Below, one piece after another: positions 29,269 to 35,150 of a stretch of DNA of 35,150 nucleotides. Position numbers and translations under genes: made by a program. Numbering within the stretch: the first letter of the stretch is position 1; each line of letters opens with the position of its first letter. Source of the DNA: Deinococcus multiflagellatus (GTDB lineage: Bacteria; Deinococcota; Deinococci; Deinococcales; Deinococcaceae); assembly GCF_020166415.1 (NCBI RefSeq), contig NZ_JAIQXV010000029.1, forward strand, positions 1 through 35,150, read 5' to 3'. Below the pieces are notes generated by a model. That model saw only the letters and a list, made by a program, of their open reading frames with translations, was not told where the DNA came from and ran no database searches.

Positions 29269-30027
29269 GGTGTCATGAAACAACCCGCCGCCCTGCTCCT
29301 GGCCAGCCTGCTGCTGGCCGCCTGTTCGCCGTCGCCGGCCCCGGTCGCCACGGCTGCCCCCTATGACCGCCTGATGCAGAGTGTGGGTGGCGAGGCGGCC
29401 CTGGCCCAGCGCACCCAGGACATGACGCCGCGGGAGGCCGAGGCGTTTTTTGCGGCCTACGGGATGGGGTATCAAAACCACGACGCCCTCAGCGCCCAGC
29501 TGGCGGACGGGTGCCCCACCCGGTTTGCGGCGGCGGACCGCAACACCTGGCACACGATCAACGGCGGGTATTACTACATCGACGGCGAAGGCCGACCCAA
29601 ATCGGCGTACCGGTACCTGCCGCCGATCACGGCGGCGGCGCGCGACACCACCTGCCAGGCCAGCGTGGGGAACCTCGACCATCCGGACGGGTACGACGGC
29701 GGGCACCTGGTCGGCTCGCAGCTCGGCGGCTGGGGCAGAAGGGCGAATATGGTCCCCCAGGACAGTAATTTCAATCGGGGGAATTACGCCCAGATTGAAA
29801 ACCAGGCCGCCAAATGCACGCGCCTGGCGAACGGCGCCCTGACCTATCAGGCCAGCGTGACGTACCCCAACACCACGACGAACACGCCCTCGACGTGGAC
29901 GCTCTCCATGACCATCGGCGGCGACACGTTTACCCGCACCTTTACGAACACCGCGTACGGCGGTCCGAACGGCACCACGTACCGTCAGCAGGCCGTGAGC
30001 TGGCTGATCAGCAAGGGGTGCAGCTAA
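29245..30027 (+). CDS. DNA/RNA non-specific endonuclease (NucA-like) lipoprotein
   Basis: The protein (260 residues from GTG 29245; 250 from ATG 29275) has a lipoprotein signal (KQPAALLLASLLLAAC) and a beta-beta-alpha-metal endonuclease core: 'GYDGGHLVGSQLGGWGRRAN' with the His general base in DGGH (family DRGH), then 'MVPQDSNFNRGNYAQIEN' with the metal-binding Asn. These enzymes cut DNA and RNA outside the cell or in the envelope. The TAAACT box six nt before GTG 29245 favours this leaderless start, giving MLTIQCSTGV before the classic signal; the ATG at 29275 lacks a Shine-Dalgarno sequence. It converges with a SUKH gene, overlapping by 4 bp at the stops. Confidence 0.88.
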   Translation: MLTIQCSTGVMKQPAALLLASLLLAACSPSPAPVATAAPYDRLMQSVGGEAALAQRTQDMTPREAEAFFAAYGMGYQNHDALSAQLADGCPTRFAAADRNTWHTINGGYYYIDGEGRPKSAYRYLPPITAAARDTTCQASVGNLDHPDGYDGGHLVGSQLGGWGRRANMVPQDSNFNRGNYAQIENQAAKCTRLANGALTYQASVTYPNTTTNTPSTWTLSMTIGGDTFTRTFTNTAYGGPNGTTYRQQAVSWLISKGCS

Positions 30028-30611
30028 GCCAGCGGCAGCGGGAGCTGCCGTAATGCATCGAGAAACGACGACGCCCCCTGAAATTGGGCGTCGTCGCCGT
30101 GCAGGCTCAGGTCACCGGCCTGGGCGGCACGGGCGGCCCAGCCCAGGAAGGCACCCAGGTCGGGGCTCACCACCCGGTGGGTGGTCTCGTCTGGCCCGTA
30201 CGTGATCACCTGGCCGGTCGTGCCGGCCGCGCCAGGGTCCAGATCCACTGCCAGCCCGTTGCCGGCGCCGTCTGTGGCGAAGGGAAGCCAACCGCGCGAG
30301 AAGCTCACGGCTTTGATCGCCCCTTCCGGCTCGCTGGTCAGGCTGGTGTCGTCCTGGGCCAGGTCCATCCAGGTCGCGTGCTCCTGCACGGCGCGTCGCA
30401 AAGGCAACCAGGTCATCCCAAACATCACCCCGGGGACCACGCCGTCCTGGCCGTCGTGTGTGCTGTAGGCGTCACGGACGGGCGCCGGGAGGGGCCGGCC
30501 CAGGGCCGCTTCCGCTGCCTGGAAGTCAGCAGGGCTGGCCGGGGGACGGAGTGGGGCGGCCAGGGCGGGCACCCGGGCCTGGAGGGCAGCAGCAAAGGCA
30601 GAGGGACTCAT
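30024..30611 (-). CDS. SMI1/KNR4 (SUKH) family protein
   Basis: The 195-residue protein is a clear SMI1/KNR4 domain: 'ADFQAAEAALGRPLPAPVRD' and 'AYSTHDGQDG' (about 28-57), 'MFGMTWLPLRRAV' (about 63-75), 'SRGWLPFATDGAGNGLAVDL' (about 104-123), 'GQVITYGPDETTHRVVSPDL' (about 132-151). These are usually immunity proteins or cytoplasmic scaffolds. It has no signal peptide. It is tail to tail with the secreted nuclease lipoprotein, overlapping at the stops, so a protective role against a nuclease is possible, though SUKH proteins normally pair with toxins in the same operon. It is distinct in sequence from the SUKH protein at 17-685. Confidence 0.85.
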   Translation of the reverse strand: MSPSAFAAALQARVPALAAPLRPPASPADFQAAEAALGRPLPAPVRDAYSTHDGQDGVVPGVMFGMTWLPLRRAVQEHATWMDLAQDDTSLTSEPEGAIKAVSFSRGWLPFATDGAGNGLAVDLDPGAAGTTGQVITYGPDETTHRVVSPDLGAFLGWAARAAQAGDLSLHGDDAQFQGASSFLDALRQLPLPLA

Positions 30612-30791
30612 GGCTTTTCAGCGTAGCGGGCGGTGGTCACGTGCCGGTGTGGCCCAGTACGCTGGACTTGGGCGCCTCTTGAGGCTGCCCCTGCTCGCGG
30701 CCACTGCCGCTGTCCAGGTGCCGGCCAGCGTCATGGGGATGGCCACGGTTACTGGCGGGGACACCCTCATCTCCATGCGGTACGGTGCGGC

Positions 30792-31076
30792 ATGCCGGAT
30801 GAGCCCCTGGAGCCCGTGTTGACGGGCACGCTGATCGTGGATGCGATTGAAGGCCGCTTCGCCCGGGTGGAGCGGGAGAACGGCGCCACCGAAGACTGGC
30901 CGCTGGCGAGCCTGCCCTGTGGGGTCCGCGAAGGCGACCTGGTGCGGGTCACCGTGGATGGGGGCGACCTCGAGATGGAGATCGATCACGAGGCGACGCG
31001 GGCCCGGCGGGCGCAGGCCCAGCAGGACCTGGACACGCTGAATGCGGCATCTCCAGACGGGGCGCTGGACCTGTGA
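30792..31076 (+). CDS. DUF3006 protein coupled to a ComEC-like hydrolase
   Basis: The 94-residue protein has 'LIVDAIEGRFARVERENGAT', 'EDWPLASLPCGVREGDLVRV' and 'TVDGGDLEMEIDHEATRARR', a standard DUF3006 domain with its charged helical tail. DUF3006 genes typically sit directly before ComEC-related metallo-beta-lactamase genes, as here (GTGA overlap 31073-31076). TACGGT lies 5 nt before ATG 30792 and no Shine-Dalgarno sequence is present, so the mRNA is probably leaderless. The role of DUF3006 is unknown. A second, partnerless relative is at 18807. Confidence 0.8.
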   Translation: MPDEPLEPVLTGTLIVDAIEGRFARVERENGATEDWPLASLPCGVREGDLVRVTVDGGDLEMEIDHEATRARRAQAQQDLDTLNAASPDGALDL

Positions 31077-32071
31077 GGCGGCTGTTTACTCTGGCGGCGC
31101 TGTCGCTGGGCTTGGCCAGTGCTCAGGGCACGGGGGTCCTCACCATCCGCTTCCTGGATGTGGGGCAGGGCGACGCGGTGCTCATCACCAGCCCAGAAGG
31201 CAAGAGCGTCCTGTACGACGGCGGCCGCAGCGAAGTTCGGATGCAGGCCCTTCTGAAGCAGTACAAGGTGGCTTCGCTGGACCTCGTGGTGGCCAGCCAC
31301 GGAGACGCCGACCACATCACCGGTCTGGTGCCCGCGGTGCAGGCGCTGAGGCCCCGCTTTTTTCTGAATAACGGCCTCGCACTGACGACACAGGTCTGGC
31401 AGAAGCTGACAGGAGCGGTACGGGCTGCCGGCACGCAGGGCCTCCTGGCCAAGTCGCAGGTGATCAACCTGGGCAGCGTGAAGCTCACGGTGATTCCGCC
31501 GCCCCCCGGCTTGCCGAAAGACGAGCAGAACGTCAACTCCATCGGCCTGCTGATTCAATACGGCTCGTTCCGCGCCCTCCTGACGGGAGACAGCGAAACG
31601 CCAGAGACGAACGCGTGGTTGAAAACTTACCCAGCGAGCTTCCTGGGCCCGGTGAACGTGTACAAGAGCATTCACCACGGGGCAAAGAATGGCGACAATG
31701 CCCGCTGGCTCGCCGCCGTCCGGCCAGAGAATGTCGTGATTGGCGTGGGCCCAAATAATTACGGTCACCCGACCGCGGAAGCGCTGAGTCTGTACAAAAA
31801 GGCGGGTGCTGGCATCTACCGCACCGATTTAAACGGCACCGTGACCGTCACGGTGCAAAGAACTGGTCAGTTCATCATCACCACCGAAAAAGGCACAGGA
31901 ACAGCAGGCAGCCGCAAGCCCGTGGCGACGCCGGCCCCTGCCCCTCAACCCGCGCCGTACTACCGCAGTTGTGCGGCGGCGAGGGCCGCCGGAGTGACGC
32001 CCCTGCGGCTTGGGCAACCGGGGTATGGCCGTCACCTCGACCGCGACGGGGACGGTGTCGCCTGCGAGTAG
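31073..32071 (+). CDS. Exported ComEC/Rec2-like metallo-beta-lactamase with excalibur domain
   Basis: The 332-residue protein has a signal peptide (RRLFTLAALSLGLASAQ), a metallo-beta-lactamase domain opening 'LTIRFLDVGQGDAVLITSPE' (about 24-43), the metal motif 'ASHGDADHITGL' (HxDxDH near 76-81), 'ALLTGDSETPE' and 'SIHHGAKNGDN', and then, after a Pro/Ala linker, a C-terminal excalibur calcium-binding motif 'YGRHLDRDGDGVACE' (DxDxDGxxCE, last 15 residues). The hydrolase part matches the extracellular domain of the DNA-uptake channel ComEC; free-standing versions are thought to be secreted nucleases or phosphodiesterases. GTG 31073 overlaps the DUF3006 stop. Deinococcus is naturally competent, so a role with extracellular DNA is plausible. 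Confidence 0.9.
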   Translation: MRRLFTLAALSLGLASAQGTGVLTIRFLDVGQGDAVLITSPEGKSVLYDGGRSEVRMQALLKQYKVASLDLVVASHGDADHITGLVPAVQALRPRFFLNNGLALTTQVWQKLTGAVRAAGTQGLLAKSQVINLGSVKLTVIPPPPGLPKDEQNVNSIGLLIQYGSFRALLTGDSETPETNAWLKTYPASFLGPVNVYKSIHHGAKNGDNARWLAAVRPENVVIGVGPNNYGHPTAEALSLYKKAGAGIYRTDLNGTVTVTVQRTGQFIITTEKGTGTAGSRKPVATPAPAPQPAPYYRSCAAARAAGVTPLRLGQPGYGRHLDRDGDGVACE

Positions 32072-32150
32072 TTCAGCGCGGGCGCCGGTCAGGCAGGGTC
32101 TGGTCGAGGCTTGGCGGCCGTCACGGCCGGTCAACCTCTCCCGGTCCCCG

Positions 32151-32816
32151 TCAAGGCCCCACGCCCTTCTGGCCGGCGGCTTTGCACCTGCCCAGCACAT
32201 CGCGGTAGGCGTCTCCGATGCCTTCAGGTTCGATCCACAGCCGCACGTCTCCGCCAGGGGCTTCGGGCAGCGAGATCTCCGTTCTGGCCTTCCCCGCCAG
32301 CATGGCGCGTCCCCAGGGATTCACGTCGAGATAGACCGTACTCTCCACAGTGGCGCCGCCCGGCAGCTTGCTTTTGGCAATCAGGGGCTTCCACTCACCG
32401 CCTCCTTCGCGCCAGCGCGCCGGAACCTTGCCGCTTTTGATCTGCTCCGGGGTCATCAGGACCGTGCCGGGTTGATTCAGGAAGGCCGCGAGTCTTGGCG
32501 CGCACTTCAGGAGCAGGAGGGGATGGCGCTCCCCCCGGCCCACGGCGCGTTCGCCCTCATCACCATCCGAGGCCACGACCAGAATCTTGTCCCCGCCTTC
32601 GAGAGGCAGCACATGCACGCGGGTTTCGGCGTACCGGGTGGTGCCGTTCCAGCCAGGGCCGTTGGCCTCGGCCTGCAACCTGCTGCCGAACGCGATGACG
32701 CCACCGACCAACACCACGGAACCGATGATCACCTGGGCCCACACGGGCAGGCGGTCGACTGGGTTCGCGGCAGGCGGGGCGCCTGATCCATCAGGGGCGC
32801 GCTTGTTCGGCGTCAT
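32151..32816 (-). CDS. Membrane-anchored hypothetical protein
   Basis: The 221-residue protein has a short cytoplasmic N-terminus, one membrane segment ('VWAQVIIGSVVLVGGVIAFG', about 25-44) and an outside domain of mixed strands ('TRVHVLPLEGGDKILVVASD', 'PGGATVESTVYLDVNPWGRA'). No family is recognised. The start is leaderless: TACCCT on the minus strand ends 7 nt before ATG 32816. It is convergent to the ComEC-like gene with an 80-bp gap in which I see no clear terminator. Confidence 0.7.
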   Translation of the reverse strand: MTPNKRAPDGSGAPPAANPVDRLPVWAQVIIGSVVLVGGVIAFGSRLQAEANGPGWNGTTRYAETRVHVLPLEGGDKILVVASDGDEGERAVGRGERHPLLLLKCAPRLAAFLNQPGTVLMTPEQIKSGKVPARWREGGGEWKPLIAKSKLPGGATVESTVYLDVNPWGRAMLAGKARTEISLPEAPGGDVRLWIEPEGIGDAYRDVLGRCKAAGQKGVGP

Positions 32817-32854
32817 GGGCCCCAGGGTAGAGGAGGCTGAAGTTCAACTCCGCC

Positions 32855-33220
32855 TCAGATGACCGCTTGAGCCAGGAGTGATGGCTGCCAAGCGCAAGGG
32901 TCAGCGGCGCTGAAGCGCGGCCGGCCGCACTTGAAAAGTGGGCTGACAGAGTCCGGTAACAGCGCCCACAGGGTGTTCGGGTCCGGGCGTATAACGTGGC
33001 GGTCAATCCAGAGTTTTGCCGTCTGGTCGCTGCAGTGCATCACCAGGTCGTAACCACATTCACCCGAAAACACCCGCTTAGAGAAAATCCCCGTCTGGGA
33101 CGAAGTGCGCAGAATCCGCATACTGCGTACTCTTTTGGCCAGGACCCCGACGAATTCCCGAAGAGGGAGCGGCAAAATCACAAAAACTTCGTGATCATTC
33201 AGTAATCCCCGCGCGCCCAC
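32855..33220 (-). CDS. Uncertain ORF of lower GC beside the repeat copy
   Basis: The minus strand is open for 121 residues from GTG 33220. Its middle reads like real protein ('VLAKRVRSMRILRTSSQTGI', 'GYDLVMHCSDQTAKLWIDRH', 'IRPDPNTLWALLPDSVSPLF') while the last 25 residues look random. Local GC is visibly lower than in the neighbours, with AAAA and TTTT runs, suggesting acquired DNA. No family is recognised and the start signal is poor. It may be a remnant of a foreign gene carried next to the duplicated segment. Otherwise the 419-bp stretch 32817-33235 shows nothing. Confidence 0.35.
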   Translation of the reverse strand: MGARGLLNDHEVFVILPLPLREFVGVLAKRVRSMRILRTSSQTGIFSKRVFSGECGYDLVMHCSDQTAKLWIDRHVIRPDPNTLWALLPDSVSPLFKCGRPRFSAADPCAWQPSLLAQAVI

Positions 33221-33235
33221 CGGCGCGCAGGATGA

Positions 33236-33750
33236 TCAGGGTGCGGCCAGCACCTGGGGCTCGCCGGTGAGGCGGGCCCAGTTGACGGCCGCCGTCACGC
33301 GCACCTGGGGGGCAATGGGCGTCGGGGCGCGGCGGTTCACCGCCACGGCCCGGATCGGCGTAGGGGCGAGCGCAGCGCGCTGGGCGGCCACGGCCTGCCC
33401 CAGTGGGAGGGCCTGGACCCGGGCCAGTTCCGCTTCGAGCGCCTGCACCTGCTCAGCCGTCAGGGCAAAGCGCCGGCGCCCCACCTGCAGGTGGGCCACG
33501 AAGCCGGGCGGGAGGGGGCGCCCCTGGCCCTCACCCTGCCGCACGAGCCGGGCGCAGCGGCCCGCGTCGCCGCGTGGCAGCAGCTGGCCGTTCTGCCGCA
33601 CGTACTAGGCCAAGTCGCCCACATACTCGGCCAGGGGCGGGCGCAGGTAGCGGATCTCCTGCACCCCGGCCTCAATGGTGCCGTGCGGGGGTGGTGCCAG
33701 ATCAGCACCGGCTCGTGGTAGGTAAACTTGCGGTCAGAGGTGCTGGTCAT
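33236..33750 (-). pseudogene. Truncated second copy of the degenerate 19349-19962 gene
   Basis: It has the same start (MTSTSDRKFTYHEPVLIWHH), the same short G run (33687-33691) causing the frameshift and the same in-frame TAG (33605-33607) as the first copy, then the open part from GTG 33601. The C-terminal 30-odd residues of copy 1 are missing: the coding sequence stops at 33236 right after 'TGEPQVLAAP', where homology ends. Confidence 0.65.
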
Positions 33751-33777
33751 GCAGAAATCGGCGTCACCCTAGCCCAG
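33245..33777. repeat. 533-bp duplicated segment, copy 2
   Basis: Direct repeat of 19457-19989, offset 13788 bp, about three mismatches by eye, all near the ends. No terminal inverted repeats or flanking target duplications are visible, so it does not look like an insertion sequence. Confidence 0.9.
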
Positions 33778-33869
33778 GCCGCCTGGCCGCCCCCACCAGT
33801 GGGGGCACTGCGGCGGTTCTGACCATGCCTGCAGCCCCATCACGCCCCTGAAGAAAGTACGCTGGCCTC

Positions 33870-34241
33870 ATGCACACCCTGTATTTCGGCCCCCGCCATC
33901 GCCTGAGCTGGCGGGGGCGGCTGGTGCAACCCCGCCTGGAGGTGCGCGCGGCGGGCCCTGGACAGGTGACCGTGACCCTGGGGGGCGTGACGCGCACTGT
34001 GCCGCTGGCCTCCGGCACCGCCGGCGGGCGGCCCATGCTCATCCTGGATGACGTGGCGGTGGCCTGCGCGCAGCCCCGCCAGATCGTGCCCGACGTGGTG
34101 ATCCTGGTCCAGGGGCCACGGGGCGGCTGGGCCCGAAAACCCTCAGACCGGCGGCGCCTGGTGGGCTGGTACGATGTGGTGATCCAGGCGGCCATGCAGG
34201 CGCAGCACGCCGAAAGATCGGTGATCGAGCCGCGCCCCTAG
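33870..34241 (+). CDS. Hypothetical protein, leaderless
   Basis: The 123-residue basic protein ('MHTLYFGPRHRLSWRGRLVQ', 'RPMLILDDVAVACAQPRQIV', 'RRRLVGWYDVVIQAAMQAQH') is not recognised. The start is well supported: TACGCT at 33858-33863, six nt, ATG at 33870, no Shine-Dalgarno sequence. It has a beta-rich N-terminal half and a helical end, without export signals. Confidence 0.65.
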   Translation: MHTLYFGPRHRLSWRGRLVQPRLEVRAAGPGQVTVTLGGVTRTVPLASGTAGGRPMLILDDVAVACAQPRQIVPDVVILVQGPRGGWARKPSDRRRLVGWYDVVIQAAMQAQHAERSVIEPRP

Positions 34242-34278
34242 GCAACGCCGCGCCCGTCCGGCCGCCAGCCGCGGTTGC

Positions 34279-34374
34279 TCAGCCCCCAAGCGGGCGGCGC
34301 ACCGTGCCCCCGCCAGGCAAGGGGACGTCCTGATAACCCCGGCGCAGGTCCTCGGCGGTCGGGGGCGTCGGCAC
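34279..34374 (-). CDS. Possible tiny ORF (31 residues) in the 34242-34431 gap
   Basis: GTG 34374 opens a 31-residue reading 'PPTAEDLRRGYQDVPLPGGG' and '...TVRRPLGG', which looks more protein-like than the alternative frames. It follows the minus-strand 34432 gene in the same direction. No Shine-Dalgarno sequence or -10 box decides it. Confidence 0.25.
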   Translation of the reverse strand: MPTPPTAEDLRRGYQDVPLPGGGTVRRPLGG

Positions 34375-34431
34375 CGGCGCTGGGGGCAGGCATACGGCGC
34401 CCCCGGGGTCATGGACCGGGGCGCGGGCCGG

Positions 34432-34872
34432 TCAGAGGACACGAGGACCCGCCAGCGTCTCCAGCGCCTCGTCCACGGCCTGGAGAAACACGGGCCCGGG
34501 GAGGTCCAGCTCCACCTCCAGCGCGGCGCTCGTCTCCACCAACGTCACGGGCCAGTCCCGGCCCAGCAGGTGCAGGGTGTGCGGCTGGCCTGCCTCGTCC
34601 CGGTGCAGCGTGCCCTCCTGTTCGGGATAGGTCTGGTCTAGGCGGGGGCGCAGCACCTTCAGGGCGGCGTACAGCCCTGGCACCAGCACCGTGGTGATCG
34701 GGTAGGGCTCCGGGTGCGTGGGCATGGGCAGGTGCACCAGGTCCATCTGATCGTCGCAGCGCCACCCGCCCAGGCGCACGGGGGAGACGGTGTGTCCGGC
34801 CAGGACCTTACGCCAGGCCCAGGGCCACCGCAGCCGGCGACGCAGGGCCGCCACCAGAATACCCGCCTTCAC
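34432..34872 (-). CDS. Hypothetical protein, second of a coupled pair
   Basis: The 146-residue protein has a basic, Arg/Trp-rich N-terminus ('AALRRRLRWPWAWRKVLAGH') and a mixed alpha-beta body ('PITTVLVPGLYAALKVLRPR', 'LLGRDWPVTLVETSAALEVE'). No family is recognised. Its GTG start overlaps the stop of the upstream gene (GTGA, 34869-34872), so the two are cotranslated. Confidence 0.65.
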   Translation of the reverse strand: MKAGILVAALRRRLRWPWAWRKVLAGHTVSPVRLGGWRCDDQMDLVHLPMPTHPEPYPITTVLVPGLYAALKVLRPRLDQTYPEQEGTLHRDEAGQPHTLHLLGRDWPVTLVETSAALEVELDLPGPVFLQAVDEALETLAGPRVL

Positions 34873-35150
34873 CGGGGCCCTGGATCAAGCGGCGCATCGT
34901 CCGTCCAGGCCGGTGCGGGCCAGTCCACCCGGGTGCGCTGCACCTCGTCCGGCGTGATAGGCCGCAGGGCGTCCGGGTCGGCAGGGACCGCCGGGGCCGG
35001 ACTGGGCGGCACGGCCGGGCCCTGCGCCGCCACCTGGGCCAGCACGGCGCTGAGTTCAGCCAGCACGTCGCTGGGCACGCCCTTTTCCTTGTTCTGCCGA
35101 CTGCGGTAGCTCACCCACCCCGAGGCGATCATGGCCAGCACCAGGCCCAG
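34869..35150 (-). CDS. N-terminally anchored hypothetical protein, runs off the window
   Basis: The visible part (about 93 codons) begins inside a hydrophobic segment ('LGLVLAMIASGWVSY') that continues past the window end, then a Lys/Arg patch (RSRQNKEKG), a helical stretch, a Pro/Ala linker and an acidic end ('RITPDEVQRTRV'-like; 'DDAPLDPG'). The reading frame is open to 35150, so the true start lies outside; the internal ATG at 35132 is probably not it. It is coupled to the next gene by GTGA. Confidence 0.55.
   Translation of the reverse strand: MGLVLAMIASGWVSYRSRQNKEKGVPSDVLAELSAVLAQVAAQGPAVPPSPAPAVPADPDALRPITPDEVQRTRVDWPAPAWTDDAPLDPGPR

Noticed and set aside
1..35150. tRNA, rRNA, CRISPR arrays, replication initiator
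   Set aside because: No cloverleaf-like sequence, rRNA motif, regular short repeats with spacers or Rep-type protein was found by reading both strands.

Overview
The window looks like part of a secondary replicon (plasmid, megaplasmid or second chromosome) of a Deinococcus-like bacterium. The evidence is very high GC, many genes that lack a Shine-Dalgarno sequence and start about 6 nt after a TAnnnT -10 box (leaderless mRNAs), a ParA with the variant P-loop HAGGAGKTS next to ParB, and a lexA-imuB-DUF6504-dnaE2 mutagenesis cluster. I see no rRNA, tRNA, CRISPR array, replication initiator or complete insertion sequence. Species-level assignment is inference.

Layout. 17-4146 (minus): a very large DUF4157 protein with a C-terminal nuclease-like region, coupled by ATGA to a SUKH (SMI1/KNR4) immunity-type gene. 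4282-9832 (plus): a DUF4375 gene, parA-parB, a 16-bp perfect palindrome (candidate parS), then a series of small plasmid genes. Five genes here (4282, 6570, 7191, 7627, 8396) carry the same rigid ~54-bp upstream element running up to and including the start codon; most of these units are closed by their own terminator. 9923-12165: a gene for a protein with an internally duplicated, possibly HTH, module stands divergent to a three-gene coupled operon ending in a TGT/DpdA-like protein, with an exact-spacing direct repeat in the promoter region between them. 12190-14891 (minus): a lipase-type effector coupled to a small lipoprotein (probable toxin/immunity pair), preceded by an HU gene. 14964-17843: phage-like small genes, a membrane-anchored DUF2726 nuclease-fold protein and an astacin lipoprotein.

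17.8-21.7 kb is an accessory, partly decayed stretch. It holds several probable frameshifted genes, a truncated mosaic, a DUF3006-like gene and the first copy of a 533-bp duplication whose second copy lies at 33.2-33.8 kb. 21712-27672 is the SOS mutagenesis locus: dnaE2, a small opposing gene, DUF6504, imuB and lexA on the minus strand, and a short unknown gene on the plus strand. The lexA operon and the unknown gene diverge from a 26-bp inverted repeat (11-bp arms) that is the obvious LexA operator candidate. In this scheme LexA cleavage would release lexA, imuB and possibly dnaE2 together with the unknown 104-residue protein.

27.9-32.8 kb carries exported proteins: a WD40/beta-propeller protein and a nuclease lipoprotein that share a conserved leaderless promoter and the start peptide MLT(V/I)QC, a SUKH protein convergent to the nuclease, DUF3006 coupled to a ComEC-like metallo-beta-lactamase with an excalibur tail, and a membrane-anchored unknown. 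The end (33.2-35.15 kb) holds the truncated repeat copy and small unknown genes, the last running off the window.

The strongest candidates for something undescribed are the five-copy composite leaderless promoter (4.2-8.4 kb), the gene divergent from lexA at 27358, and the shared leaderless leader at 27875 and 29228.
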